DNA of 64,000 bases from NCBI RefSeq assembly GCF_021228235.1, contig NZ_JAJQRG010000004.1, positions 248,001 through 312,000 on the forward strand, written 5' to 3'. The notes under the pieces were generated by a model. That model did not search any database. It worked only from the letters and a program-made list of their open reading frames with translations, and was not told where the DNA came from. This DNA is from Pseudophaeobacter flagellatus (lineage in GTDB: Bacteria > Pseudomonadota > Alphaproteobacteria > Rhodobacterales > Rhodobacteraceae). Shown here one piece after another: positions 1 to 9,038 of this stretch. Both the position numbers and the translations under genes were made by a program. Position 1 is the first letter of the stretch. Every line of letters begins with the position of its first letter.

Positions 1-272
1 TCAGCGCCCAGACGCTTGCCCGCGATTTCAAAGCTTGCCTGGGTGCGGGTGGAGTTCTCGAAGAACATATTGATCTGGGTCAGGCCGACCAGCGCATTGG
101 CGTGTTTCTCCGGGCGGCGGTTCAGCTCGGCATAGCTGTCAGCCAGATCCAGGATTGCGGTGATCTCATGCGGTTTCAGCGGCTCTATGCCCAGCAGATG
201 CCGATGGCCAAAGACGGGCTGGACCGGCGGCTGGGGGGCTGTGGAGGAGGGCGATGACACAGGAGTAGACAT
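1..272 (-). CDS. pyrB: Aspartate carbamoyltransferase catalytic subunit, N-terminal part (gene runs off the window)
   Basis: Only the first 90 codons are in the window, read leftward from an ATG at 270-272. The protein begins [10 protein letters not shown] and carries the carbamoyl-phosphate binding signature [13 protein letters not shown] around residues 70-82, followed by IAGKRLGA, which is diagnostic for the transcarbamoylase family and matches PyrB better than ornithine carbamoyltransferase. The enzyme joins carbamoyl phosphate to aspartate in the second step of pyrimidine synthesis in the cytosol. The first 18 residues are Ser/Pro-rich and precede the conserved start of the family ([10 protein letters not shown]). 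It is divergent from the uracil-DNA glycosylase gene, with 200 bp between the two starts; no clear regulatory element was seen there. Confidence 0.93.
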   Translation of the reverse strand, partial: MSTPVSSPSSTAPQPPVQPVFGHRHLLGIEPLKPHEITAILDLADSYAELNRRPEKHANALVGLTQINMFFENSTRTQASFEIAGKRLGA

Positions 273-472
273 AGGGGGCAGGCTCCGCTCTGTTTGTCGC
301 ACCTTATAGGCAGGCTCTGGCCTATGGGCAAGGCGGCTGGCGGCTTTGTGCCCTGCGGGGCAGGGCGGTAAACCGGGGCGTGTCTTCCGCCTGGCTTTGG
401 TTGTGCGGGGCCAGGTGCATAAGGCCAAATTAGGGGTGTTCCGCTTGCCGCCGTGGCAGGGTAGCTTGTGCT

Positions 473-1273
473 ATGGAATCGGCATTGGATTATTGGAGCG
501 CAAAAGCGCTGTTGGAATGGCAGGTGGAGCTTGGTGCCACCGAGGCGCTGTGCGAGGCGCCCATCAACCGCTATGAGCTGGCCGCCGCTGCCGCCAAGGC
601 CCCAGTCGCCGGCCGCGCAGGTGAGACGCAAAAGCCCGGCAGCCCGCCGCCGCTGCCGCCCAAGCCCAAACCGGTGGACCCGGTTGTGGTGGCGCGCAGC
701 TGCGCCCAGGCCGCGCCGGACCTGGCGGCGTTGCGCGCGGCGCTGGCGGATTTCCCCCACTGTGATTTGAAGCGCGGCGCCCGCAATCTGGTCTTTGCCG
801 ATGGCCAGCCCGGCGCGCGGGTGATGATCATTGCCGAGGCGCCCGATCGAGAGGAAGACCGCGCCGGTCGGCCCTTTGCGGGTCCGGCGGGCGATTTGCT
901 GGATCGGATGCTGGCGGCCATTGATCTGGGACGCGACAAGACGGTCTATCTGGCCAATGTGCTGCCCTGGCGGCCACCGCAGGGGCGGGATCCCTCTGGT
1001 GATGAGATAGCGATGATGGTGCCGTTTCTGCAGCGTCATGTAGAATTGGCGCAGCCCGAGATTCTGCTGCTGATGGGCAATACCAGCTGCCAGGCGGTTC
1101 TGGGGAAACGCGGCATCTCTCGGCTGCGGGGGCAATGGGGACACGCCTGGGGCAGGATGGTGCTGCCGATGCAGCACCCAACCGCCCTGCTGGGCCAGTC
1201 GGCATTGAAATCCAGCGCCTGGGCAGATCTATTGGAGCTGAAGGCGCGTCTGGCCAGTGCAGAACAAGGCTAG
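473..1273 (+). CDS. Uracil-DNA glycosylase family protein (family 4-like)
   Basis: A 266-residue protein. The N-terminal 95 residues include a Pro/Lys-rich linker (about 55-70). The glycosylase core runs from about residue 96. Motif 1 is AEAPDREEDRAGRPFAGPAG (121-140), the family-4-like uracil pocket, followed by LANVLPWRPP (160-169) and the C-terminal HPTALL motif (235-240) that contacts DNA. Removal of uracil from DNA is the expected role. Classical family 4 enzymes bind a 4Fe-4S cluster through four cysteines. Here I find only C97 (in PHCDLKRG) and C206 at comparable positions, so the cluster may be missing or ligated differently. In motif 1 the usual GEAPG is AEAPD. The start ATG follows a weak GCAGGG ribosome site. 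moaB follows 47 bp downstream. Confidence 0.88.
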   Translation: MESALDYWSAKALLEWQVELGATEALCEAPINRYELAAAAAKAPVAGRAGETQKPGSPPPLPPKPKPVDPVVVARSCAQAAPDLAALRAALADFPHCDLKRGARNLVFADGQPGARVMIIAEAPDREEDRAGRPFAGPAGDLLDRMLAAIDLGRDKTVYLANVLPWRPPQGRDPSGDEIAMMVPFLQRHVELAQPEILLLMGNTSCQAVLGKRGISRLRGQWGHAWGRMVLPMQHPTALLGQSALKSSAWADLLELKARLASAEQG

Positions 1274-1320
1274 CCGCTGCGCATCGCATGACGCGTGTCG
1301 CAACACACAAGAGGGCCGAG

Positions 1321-1863
1321 ATGTCACGTATCGATGAAACCCTGGACTTTATTCCGGTCCGCATAGCCGTTCTGACCGTCTCGGACAGTCGCAGCCTGGC
1401 CGAGGATCGTTCTGGTCAGGTGCTGGTAGATCGGCTGCAGGCGGCGGGGCATCTGTTGGCGGACCGCAAGATCCTGGCCGATGAACGCAGCGAAATCGCC
1501 ACCCAGCTGCGCGCCTGGATCGCCGATCCCGATGTTGATGTGGTGATCTCTACCGGCGGCACTGGGCTGACCGGCCGCGATGTCACGGTAGAGGCGCACA
1601 GGGATGTCTATGAAAAAGAGATCGAGGCCTTCGGCACTGTCTTTACCATTGTGTCGATGAAAAAGATCGGCACCTCTGCGGTACAGTCGCGCGCCACGGG
1701 CGGTGTCGCGGGTGGGACCTACCTGTTTGCGCTGCCGGGCAGCCCCGGTGCCTGCAAGGATGGTTGGGATGAAATTTTGGCGTTTCAGTTGGATTATCGC
1801 CACCGGCCCTGCAATTTTGTGGAAATAATGCCCCGTTTGAGCGAAACCCAACGACGGAAATAG
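1321..1863 (+). CDS. moaB: Molybdenum cofactor biosynthesis protein B
   Basis: A 180-residue protein of the MoaB/MogA (MoCF) fold. It starts ...FIPVRIAVLTVSDSR, the typical first strand. It has the molybdopterin-binding STGGTGLTGRDVT loop (about 78-90) and the late LPGSPGACKDGWDE segment (about 136-149) characteristic of MoaB. Members adenylylate molybdopterin or a related pterin during molybdenum or tungsten cofactor assembly. The open frame extends further upstream into the preceding gene, but the ATG at 1321 gives the family's normal length. It lies 15 kb from the fdhD-mobA-mobB-moeA block, so cofactor genes are split in two places. The RND efflux genes follow 116 bp later and are probably a separate unit. 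Confidence 0.93.
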   Translation: MSRIDETLDFIPVRIAVLTVSDSRSLAEDRSGQVLVDRLQAAGHLLADRKILADERSEIATQLRAWIADPDVDVVISTGGTGLTGRDVTVEAHRDVYEKEIEAFGTVFTIVSMKKIGTSAVQSRATGGVAGGTYLFALPGSPGACKDGWDEILAFQLDYRHRPCNFVEIMPRLSETQRRK

Positions 1864-1979
1864 CGCGCTGCTGCGTTTGGTCATAGGCACCTCATGTGGC
1901 CAGCGATACGGCATGCGCCCGATCAGGTAGAATGAAAACGGTAGCCAGAGCGATCTGCCGCCACCAAGGGGAAATAGGC

Positions 1980-3452
1980 ATGCGCTTTTTGCGGCATAGT
2001 TTGATGGGTTTGTTTCTGACGGCGGTGACGGCGGCATTGGTGCTTTATGCCGGGCATATGGTGGTCTCTGCGGTGCAAGAGCGAATGGGTGCCGAGCCGC
2101 ATACCCCCCCGGCGCGTGAACGGATCTTTGCGGTGAACCTGGTTACGGCAGAGCTGCAAGAGGTCACCCCCGAGCTGACCGCTTTTGGCCGTATCGACAG
2201 CCGCCGCCGTCTAGAGCTGCGCAGCGCCCAGGGCGGGCGGGTCATCCAACTGTCAGAACGCTTTGTCGAAGGGGGCCGGGTGCGCGCTGGTGAGGTGCTG
2301 ATACAGATTGATCCCTCGGATGCGCAGGCGGCACTGGATCAGGCCAAGACCGATCTGCTGGATGCGCGCGCCGAGGAGCGTGATGCGGGGCGTGATCTGA
2401 TCCTCGCCAATGATGAGCTTGAAGCCACCCAGGACCAGGCGCAGTTGCGTGCCCGCGCCCACCAGCGGCAGCTAGATCTGCAGGACCGCGGCGTCGGCAC
2501 TACAGCCGCGGTAGAGGCCGCCGAACTGACCGCAGTTCAGGCCCGTCAGACGGTGATTTCGCGTCGCCAGGCCGTCAGCCAGGCTGAGGCGCGCGTTGAT
2601 CAGGCTGCCACCCGTGTGGCACGCGCCCAGATCGCCCTGGATACTGCCCAACGCGATCTGGCCGACACCACCCTGCGGGCGGGTTTCGATGGTATTTTGC
2701 AGGCGGTCACGCTGGTCGAGGGGCGGCTGGTCACGGTGAATGAAAAATTGGCAGAGCTGGTCGATGCGGATCTGCTGGAGGTCTCTTTTCGGGTTTCAAC
2801 CCTGCAATATGCCCGGCTACTGGACGCCGAGGGGGCGCTGTTGCCAGCCCCGGTGCGCGTCACGCTGGATGCGGCGGGGGCGGGGCTAGAGGCCATGGGC
2901 CAGTTGTCACGCGCCAGTGGCGCGGCGGGGGATGGGCAGACCGGGCGTTTGCTCTATGCCAGCCTGGCCAACGCGCCGGGGTTCAAGCCGGGGGATTTTG
3001 TAACTGTAAAGGTTAGCGAACCGCCCATCGCCGCGGTGGCGCGGGTGCCCTCTTCGGCGCTGGGGGCGGATGGCACCGTCCTGGTGCTGGGGCCCGAGGA
3101 TCGGCTGGAAGCGCTGCCGGTTGAATTGCTGCGCCGTCAGGGCGACGATGTGTTGATCCAGGGCGCGGGCCTTGCCGGGCGTCAGGTGGTGGTCGGGCGC
3201 ACGCCGCTTTTGGGGGCCGGCATTCGGGTGCGGCCCCTGCGCCAGGGGGCGGCGCTTGAAACCAGCCAGGCGCCTCGTCAGGCGCCCGACATGATTGAGC
3301 TTTCTGATGAACGCCGCGCCGCGCTGGTCCTGGCGATTGAAGGCAGCGCCCAGCTGCCCGCTGCCGATAAGCAACGGATGCTGGCGGCGCTGGCCAAGGA
3401 GCAGGTGCCAAGCGAGCTGGTCAACAGGATCGAATCGCGGATGGGGGGCTGA
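1980..3452 (+). CDS. RND efflux transporter periplasmic adaptor subunit (HlyD/AcrA family)
   Basis: A 490-residue membrane fusion protein. An N-terminal membrane anchor lies at about 7-30. A lipoyl/barrel-sandwich half-motif (GGRVIQLSERFVEGGRVRAG) is at about 80-105. A long Ala/Gln/Arg-rich coiled-coil hairpin spans about 110-220, and the second half-motif DTTLRAGFDGILQAV follows near 230. Beta-barrel and membrane-proximal domains come after that. It bridges the inner-membrane pump encoded next to it (3-bp gap) to an outer-membrane channel that is not encoded here. The ATG at 1980 is preceded by AAGGGG at good spacing, better than upstream in-frame starts. The last ~50 residues form a charged helical tail (DMIELSDERRAALV...), longer than in textbook AcrA. 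Substrate unknown. Confidence 0.88.
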   Translation: MRFLRHSLMGLFLTAVTAALVLYAGHMVVSAVQERMGAEPHTPPARERIFAVNLVTAELQEVTPELTAFGRIDSRRRLELRSAQGGRVIQLSERFVEGGRVRAGEVLIQIDPSDAQAALDQAKTDLLDARAEERDAGRDLILANDELEATQDQAQLRARAHQRQLDLQDRGVGTTAAVEAAELTAVQARQTVISRRQAVSQAEARVDQAATRVARAQIALDTAQRDLADTTLRAGFDGILQAVTLVEGRLVTVNEKLAELVDADLLEVSFRVSTLQYARLLDAEGALLPAPVRVTLDAAGAGLEAMGQLSRASGAAGDGQTGRLLYASLANAPGFKPGDFVTVKVSEPPIAAVARVPSSALGADGTVLVLGPEDRLEALPVELLRRQGDDVLIQGAGLAGRQVVVGRTPLLGAGIRVRPLRQGAALETSQAPRQAPDMIELSDERRAALVLAIEGSAQLPAADKQRMLAALAKEQVPSELVNRIESRMGG

Positions 3453-3455
3453 TCC

Positions 3456-6400
3456 ATGCGTGATCTGTCGCGCCCTGCTGGCGGCCTGCTTAGCTATTTC
3501 ACCCGCCACCGCACTGCGGCCAATCTGTTTCTGGTGGTGCTGTTGCTGCTGGGGGCGGCCGCCATCCCCAATATGCGGGCGCAGTTTTTTCCCGATGTAA
3601 TTGTTGAAAATGTCACCGTCGGTGTCATCTGGGAGGGGGCCGGTCCAGAGGATGTGGATGGTGCCATCGTGCAGGCGCTGGAACCGGCGCTTCTGGCGGT
3701 GGACGGTGTCGAGGAAAGCACCGCGACCTCGCGCGAGGGATCTGCCTCTATCCTCCTGGATTTTGAGCCAGGCTGGGATATGGCGCGGGCGGCGGATGAT
3801 GTGCAATCGGCAGTGGATGCCATCACCACCCTGCCAGAGGACGCCGAAGACCCCACCGTGCGGCGTGGCGCCTGGCGCGACCGGGTGACAGATGTGGTGA
3901 TCTCGGGGCCGCTAGCGGCGGGTCAGCTGGGGCTCTTCGCGGATGAACTGGTGGTGCGCCTGTTTGAGGTTGGCGTTACCCGGACAACCATTCGCGGCCT
4001 GGCCGCGCCCCGTACCCTGGTCGAGGTGCCCTCGGCCAACCTGATCACCCATGACATCACCATGAGAGAGATTGCCAATGCCATCGCCGCTGAGGTCGAC
4101 GCTGATCCGGCGGGCGATGTCACAGGCGCCAATACGCGGGTGCGCACTGGCCGCGAAAAACGCAGCCCCGAAGAAATAGAAGGCATCGTGCTGCGCAACA
4201 ATGCGGATGGATCGGTGCTGACCATCGGCGATTTGGCACAGATCACCCGCGAAGGGGTGGATCGCAAGCGATCCTATTTTGTTGGTGACAATCCCGCGAT
4301 GTCGATCCGGGTGGACCGCGCCGACATGGGCAATGCCATCGCTATTCAGGCCCAGGTGCAACAGGTGGTGGATGCGCTGCAACGCACTCTGCCGCAGGGG
4401 GTCACGGCAGAGCTGATCCGCACCCGCGCAGAACGGATTTCCGACCGGCTGGATATTCTGATCGATAATGGCTTGATGGGGTTGGGGCTGGTGGTGGCTC
4501 TGCTGTTCCTGTTCCTGAACAGCCGTATTGCCTTTTGGGTGGCCGCAGGCATCCCGGCGGCGATGTTTGCCGCCGTGGCCCTGATGTATGCCGCGGGCAT
4601 CACCATCAATATGATCAGCCTGTTTGGCCTGATCATCACCCTTGGGATTGTGGTGGATGATGCCATCGTGGTGGGCGAACACGCCGATTTTCGCGTGCGC
4701 CGTCTGGGCGAAAGCCCAATGCAGGCGGCAGAAAACGCCGCCCGACGCATGGCCATGCCGGTCTTTGCTGCGACGCTGACCACCATCATTGCGTTCTTTG
4801 GGCTGACCGCGATTGGCGGCCGTTTTGGCGATTTGATCCGCGATATTCCTTTTACGGTGATTGCGGTTCTGGCGGCGTCATTGGCGGAATGCTTTTTGAT
4901 TCTGCCGCATCATATGGCCCATGCGCTGACCCATGCGCAAAAGCAACATTGGTACGACTGGCCCAACCGGATCGTCAATCGCGGCTTTCGCTGGGCACGC
5001 GATCATCTGTTCCGTCGGCTGATGGCCCTGGTGGTCCGCGCGCGCTATGTGGTGCTGGCCGGAGCGGTGACCATTCTGGCCAGCCAGATGGCGCTGTTCA
5101 TCAGCAACGAGGTGCAGTGGCGGTTTTTTAACGCGCCAGAGCGTGGGTCTGTCACCGGCAACTTTGCCATGGTCGAGGGCGCAACCCGTGCCGACACCTT
5201 GGCGATGATGCAGGAAATGCAGCGCGCGGCGGCGGCCACCGGCGCTGCGTTTTCCAGCCGATATGGCGGCGTTGATCCGGTAAGTTTTGTCATTGCAGAG
5301 ATTGGCGGCAATGCTGGGCGCGGCCTTTCGGGGGTTGAGGCCAAGGATACAGATCTTCTGGGCGGCCTCTCGATCGAACTGATCGACGCGGATCTGCGCC
5401 CCGAGTATTCCAGCTTTGCCTATGTAGCGGCGTTGCAGGAAGAGGTGGTGCATCACCCGCTGGTGGAAACGGTCTCCTTCCGTAGCTGGCGGTCAGGGCC
5501 GGGGGGCGATGCGCTGGATGTGCAGTTCTACGGCGCCGATGTACAGGTGCTCAAGAGTGCCTCGCAGGATCTGAAGACCGCCCTGTTGCGCTATCCAGAG
5601 GTCTCGGCGGTTGAAGACAACCTTGCCTATGACAAGGAAGAGGTGGTGCTGGAGCTGACGCCGCAGGGGCAGGCGCTGAACTTTACCATCGACAGCCTGG
5701 GCCGGGCGCTGCGGGCGCGGTTGAACGGGATCGAGGCGGCGACCTATCCGGAAGGGCCGCGCAGCGCTGAAATCCGGGTCGAATTGCCCCGCGATGAGCT
5801 GTCGGCGGATTTTCTGGAACGCAGCCTGATGCGCACCCCTAGTGGCATCTATGTGCCGCTGGCCGATATCGTCTCGGTGACGCAGCGCACCGGGTTTTCC
5901 ACCGTGCGGCGGGAAAACGGCATTCGGGTGATCAGTGTAACCGGCGATATTTCCGAAGACGACCCGACCCGCGCCGCCGAGATCACCAAGGCGCTGGAGG
6001 AAGAAATCCTGCCAGATATCGCCAGCCGCCGACAGGTGGAATGGCGGCTCAGCGGGCTGAGCGAGCAGGAAAGCAATTTTCTCAGCGATGCCCGCACCGG
6101 GCTGGTTCTGTGCCTGGCGGGGATCTATCTGGTGCTGGCCTGGATCTTTGCCAGCTGGACCCGACCGCTGGTGGTGATGGCAATCATCCCGTTTGGTCTT
6201 GTGGGCACCATCTGGGGCCACTACGTCTGGGATGTGCCGCTAAGCATGTTCACCGTGATTGGCCTGCTGGGCATGACCGGGATTATCATCAATGATTCCA
6301 TCGTTCTGGTCACCACGATCGACGAATACGCCGAAACCCGCGGCTTGGTGCCGTCGATCGTTGACGGGGCGGCGGACCGCTTGCGGCCGGTGATGCTGAC

Positions 6401-6860
6401 GACCTTGACAACGGTGCTAGGGCTGGCGCCTTTGATGTATGAAAGCTCGCAGCAGGCACAGTTCCTGAAGCCAACGGTGATCACCCTGGTCTATGGCTTG
6501 GGCTTTGGCATGTTTCTGGTTCTGTTGGTGGTGCCGGCTCTGGTGGCAATCCAGCAGGATGCGGTGCGCCCCCTGACGGCGTTGCGCCGGGCGCTGCATG
6601 GCGGCAAGCAGGCGGGGTTGCACTGGTTGGTGCTTGCTGTTGGCTTTGTTCAGGTGGGCTGGCTGGCGGCGACGCTGGGCTGGACCATGGCCCGGGGAAC
6701 AATACTGCCGCTTCTGCGGGATCTGTTGCCGGGGCTGGCGGCCTTTGATCCGCTGCGGGCTGCGCTGTTGCTGGCCCTTGGCGGCATCGCAGTGCTGACA
6801 TTGCTGGCCTATCTGATTGCGGCGCTGGGCTATGGGCTGCGCCTGCGTCGCCAAGCCTAG
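3456..6860 (+). CDS. RND efflux transporter permease subunit (AcrB/MMPL superfamily)
   Basis: A 1134-residue inner-membrane proton-drug antiporter. TM1 is at about 20-38 (NLFLVVLLLLGAAAIP), then a large periplasmic porter domain, a TM2-6 bundle (about 345-480), TM7 near 530, a second periplasmic loop, and a TM8-12 bundle (about 885-1035). The TM4 proton-relay pair is D401-D402 in the stretch GIVVDDAIVVGE, as in AcrB. The matching repeat in the second half is GIIINDSIVLVTT. After the usual end (about 1040) there are two further hydrophobic segments, at about 1055-1075 and 1100-1128. The gene starts 3 bp after the adaptor stop, so the two are cotranscribed. The type resembles environmental heavy multidrug RND pumps; the substrate cannot be told from sequence. 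Confidence 0.9.
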   Translation: MRDLSRPAGGLLSYFTRHRTAANLFLVVLLLLGAAAIPNMRAQFFPDVIVENVTVGVIWEGAGPEDVDGAIVQALEPALLAVDGVEESTATSREGSASILLDFEPGWDMARAADDVQSAVDAITTLPEDAEDPTVRRGAWRDRVTDVVISGPLAAGQLGLFADELVVRLFEVGVTRTTIRGLAAPRTLVEVPSANLITHDITMREIANAIAAEVDADPAGDVTGANTRVRTGREKRSPEEIEGIVLRNNADGSVLTIGDLAQITREGVDRKRSYFVGDNPAMSIRVDRADMGNAIAIQAQVQQVVDALQRTLPQGVTAELIRTRAERISDRLDILIDNGLMGLGLVVALLFLFLNSRIAFWVAAGIPAAMFAAVALMYAAGITINMISLFGLIITLGIVVDDAIVVGEHADFRVRRLGESPMQAAENAARRMAMPVFAATLTTIIAFFGLTAIGGRFGDLIRDIPFTVIAVLAASLAECFLILPHHMAHALTHAQKQHWYDWPNRIVNRGFRWARDHLFRRLMALVVRARYVVLAGAVTILASQMALFISNEVQWRFFNAPERGSVTGNFAMVEGATRADTLAMMQEMQRAAAATGAAFSSRYGGVDPVSFVIAEIGGNAGRGLSGVEAKDTDLLGGLSIELIDADLRPEYSSFAYVAALQEEVVHHPLVETVSFRSWRSGPGGDALDVQFYGADVQVLKSASQDLKTALLRYPEVSAVEDNLAYDKEEVVLELTPQGQALNFTIDSLGRALRARLNGIEAATYPEGPRSAEIRVELPRDELSADFLERSLMRTPSGIYVPLADIVSVTQRTGFSTVRRENGIRVISVTGDISEDDPTRAAEITKALEEEILPDIASRRQVEWRLSGLSEQESNFLSDARTGLVLCLAGIYLVLAWIFASWTRPLVVMAIIPFGLVGTIWGHYVWDVPLSMFTVIGLLGMTGIIINDSIVLVTTIDEYAETRGLVPSIVDGAADRLRPVMLTTLTTVLGLAPLMYESSQQAQFLKPTVITLVYGLGFGMFLVLLVVPALVAIQQDAVRPLTALRRALHGGKQAGLHWLVLAVGFVQVGWLAATLGWTMARGTILPLLRDLLPGLAAFDPLRAALLLALGGIAVLTLLAYLIAALGYGLRLRRQA

Positions 6861-6903
6861 GCGCTGCGGGCCAGGCAAGACGCCCCCAAGGCCGGGGGTG
6901 GGG

Positions 6904-7368
6904 TCAAAGAGACCTGGCGCGGGCCAGACGGGCAACTGCGGCGACCTGTTCGATCAGCGCTAGGCCTTGTTGTTCGATACTGTCAACTGCGAGCCAGCGG
7001 GCGTCGAGCGCATCATCCGCGGCCTGCGCCGTGCCGCCTTCATAGGCGCAGAGCACCGCTGTCAGAAGATATTGCTTTTGCACCTGCCCCTGCGCATCGC
7101 GCAGCATGACATCAATATTGGTGAGATATTCCAGCGGACGGGCATGGATGCCGGTTTCCTCGGCGAGTTCGCGCCGGGCAGCCGCGAGCGCAGTTTCGCC
7201 CAGTTCTACATGGCCACCGGGAAAGCCCCAGGCACCTGCATTGGGCGGGTTCTTACGCTGGATTAGCAACACCTGACCCTGATGGTAGACCACCGCAATG
7301 GCACCCAGAATCGGTATTTGCGGCGCGACGGGCAGCGCAAGCGGAGGGGGAGCGCCTGCCTGGGTCAT
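6904..7368 (-). CDS. Nudix hydrolase
   Basis: A 154-residue protein with a complete Nudix box at residues 51-73: GGHVELGETALAAARRELAE followed by ETG, which fits GX5EX7REUXEEXGU. Family members cleave nucleoside diphosphates linked to another moiety, with Mg2+ bound by the box glutamates. The residues around the box (AWGFPGGHVELGE) resemble the ADP-ribose/NADH or 8-oxo-dGTP-type branches, but the substrate cannot be fixed. The proline-rich first 18 residues are atypical. It lies 10 bp downstream of the DsbD-like gene on the same strand, so the two are probably cotranscribed. It converges with the RND permease gene, 43 bp away. Confidence 0.9.
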   Translation of the reverse strand: MTQAGAPPPLALPVAPQIPILGAIAVVYHQGQVLLIQRKNPPNAGAWGFPGGHVELGETALAAARRELAEETGIHARPLEYLTNIDVMLRDAQGQVQKQYLLTAVLCAYEGGTAQAADDALDARWLAVDSIEQQGLALIEQVAAVARLARARSL

Positions 7369-7378
7369 CCTGTCTTGG

Positions 7379-8293
7379 TCATCCTGCGGTGCAGCCTGTA
7401 ATATCTACAGCATGTTTGGACCCTAAAACAGTGATGCGCAGGCGCGAGCGATCCACTGCAGGCAGGGTGCCGGTCTTTGCCGCCATCAGTTCTGCCGTGG
7501 CGATCAGGGTATTGCCGCTGCGCCGGGTCTGGGTGCCCCCGGAATAGAGATGCGCAGAGCCGGGTTCGATCACCGCAATTTCTGTCCCGCCAGCGCTGGG
7601 CATGGTAATTCGGGCCTCAACCTTGATCCCGTATTTGGAGGGCTTTAGCTGGCAGGTCGTTGCCACAACCCCGGCTTCGCTGGCGGAATAGGGGCGACTG
7701 GCAAGCGCGGCAACAATGGCGGTATTGCGCCCGGCCTTGGCATCCAGCTGGTGATCAAAGCTGAGTTCGGAGGGCACGCAGACATCCTTGCAGATCCCTA
7801 ATTCCATCCGCCCTTTCAGGCGTACGGGGCGGCCTGCGCGTTCTGGGGTGATTTCAATTGGTAGCACCAGCTGGTCGTGATAGCCGATGGTCTGGTAGCC
7901 AGAGGTTGAAAACACCTGCGGTGCGGGCCAGGTCATCGACATTTCGCCGACGTTGCGCGAACCACGCCAGGTAAAGCGCGGCGGGATACCGGCCTCGCCG
8001 GGGCTGCGCCAATAGGTTTTCCAGCCCTCGCGCAGGGTAAGCCGCAGGGCGCCGGTATAGCGGCCATCCGCTGTAAGCCCACCATCCAGCACCTCTATCT
8101 GTACCAGATCCGAGGTGTTGCTCGCCAGCGCGCTTTGGGCCGTCGCGGGTTGCAGGGGCAGACCCGCCCCAAGCAAAAGCGCCACCAAGGCAAGGGGGGC
8201 GGCCAGAGGCCACGCCCAAGAACGGCGGTATGGTTGATCAGGGTCGACTAGATCAGGCGGGGACGATGGCTTTGGGCGATGCGGTTTTGTCAT
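7379..8293 (-). CDS. DsbD N-terminal-domain-like periplasmic protein
   Basis: A 304-residue secreted protein. A basic N-terminus is followed by a hydrophobic stretch at about 28-50 and a likely signal-peptidase site near PATAQS. The mature part resembles the N-terminal (alpha) domain of ScsB/DsbD-type thiol reductases: EVLDGGLTADGRYTGALRLT, WKTYWRSPGEAGIPP, and a redox pair in MELGICKDVCVP (CxxxC). DsbD alpha domains take electrons from the membrane domain and reduce periplasmic partners. Here there is no transmembrane electron-relay domain or thioredoxin domain, so this is a stand-alone module. A copper-tolerance or cytochrome c maturation role is possible but not shown. It is divergent from yqgE (167 bp between starts) and upstream of the Nudix gene. 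Confidence 0.82.
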   Translation of the reverse strand: MTKPHRPKPSSPPDLVDPDQPYRRSWAWPLAAPLALVALLLGAGLPLQPATAQSALASNTSDLVQIEVLDGGLTADGRYTGALRLTLREGWKTYWRSPGEAGIPPRFTWRGSRNVGEMSMTWPAPQVFSTSGYQTIGYHDQLVLPIEITPERAGRPVRLKGRMELGICKDVCVPSELSFDHQLDAKAGRNTAIVAALASRPYSASEAGVVATTCQLKPSKYGIKVEARITMPSAGGTEIAVIEPGSAHLYSGGTQTRRSGNTLIATAELMAAKTGTLPAVDRSRLRITVLGSKHAVDITGCTAG

Positions 8294-8460
8294 GCGGTAT
8301 AGATGGGCCTTTGGCGATCAAAAGCCAAGTCACGATCCGGTCATTCATAGGTGACGGCAGGCGCAGGCGGGCGGGTAGAAATCGCGCTGCCCCTTGCACC
8401 CGGCGCGCCCGGGCGGCATGCTGGTGTGGCGCTATTTTGGAATATGAGAAAGGGCGGAGC

Positions 8461-9018
8461 ATGAATCTTACCGGGAAACTCTTGATTGCAATGCCGGGCA
8501 TTGGTGATCCACGGTTTGAACATTCGGTGATCTTCCTGTGTTCCCATAGTGATGAGGGTGCCATGGGGCTGATCATCAACAAGGTGGCCCCTGATGTTCA
8601 ACTGAAAAATCTGCTGGCCCAATTGGAAATCCCGGTTACCGATGCGGCACAGGGTGCCCAGGCGATCCGGTTTGGCGGCCCGGTAGAGACACAGCGTGGC
8701 TTTGTGCTGCACTCGCAGGAGTATGAGTCGCGGATAAAATCGCTGCGGGTGCCGCCCAGATACGGGATGACGGCGACGCTGGACGTGCTGGAAGATATTG
8801 CCCAGGGCAACGGGCCAGAACAACTGTTGATCATGCTGGGCTATGCCGGCTGGGGTCCGGGGCAGCTGGAGGCCGAGATCATCGCCAATGGCTGGCTGAC
8901 CACCGAGAGCACGGATGCGCTGATTTTTGACACCGAAGATGGAGAAAAATGGGGCGCGGCGCTGGGGTCTCTGGGGATAGATCCCCTGTCGCTCTCGGCC
9001 AGTGCGGGCACCGCCTGA
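8461..9018 (+). CDS. YqgE/AlgH family protein
   Basis: A 185-residue cytosolic protein of the UPF0301 family. It has the family start NLTGKLLIAMPGIGDPRF, then FEHSVIFLCSHSDEGAMGLIINK and the later GYAGWGPGQLEAEI segment, all highly typical. The ATG at 8461 is preceded by a purine-rich site (AAAGGGCGGAG) and gives the normal family length. An open frame continues upstream but overlaps the divergent gene and lacks a ribosome site. AlgH was named from alginate control in Pseudomonas, but a biochemical function has not been agreed. It converges with the Sua5/TsaC gene, 20 bp away. Confidence 0.92.
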   Translation: MNLTGKLLIAMPGIGDPRFEHSVIFLCSHSDEGAMGLIINKVAPDVQLKNLLAQLEIPVTDAAQGAQAIRFGGPVETQRGFVLHSQEYESRIKSLRVPPRYGMTATLDVLEDIAQGNGPEQLLIMLGYAGWGPGQLEAEIIANGWLTTESTDALIFDTEDGEKWGAALGSLGIDPLSLSASAGTA

Positions 9019-9038
9019 GAGGAGCCAGCGTCAGGCCA

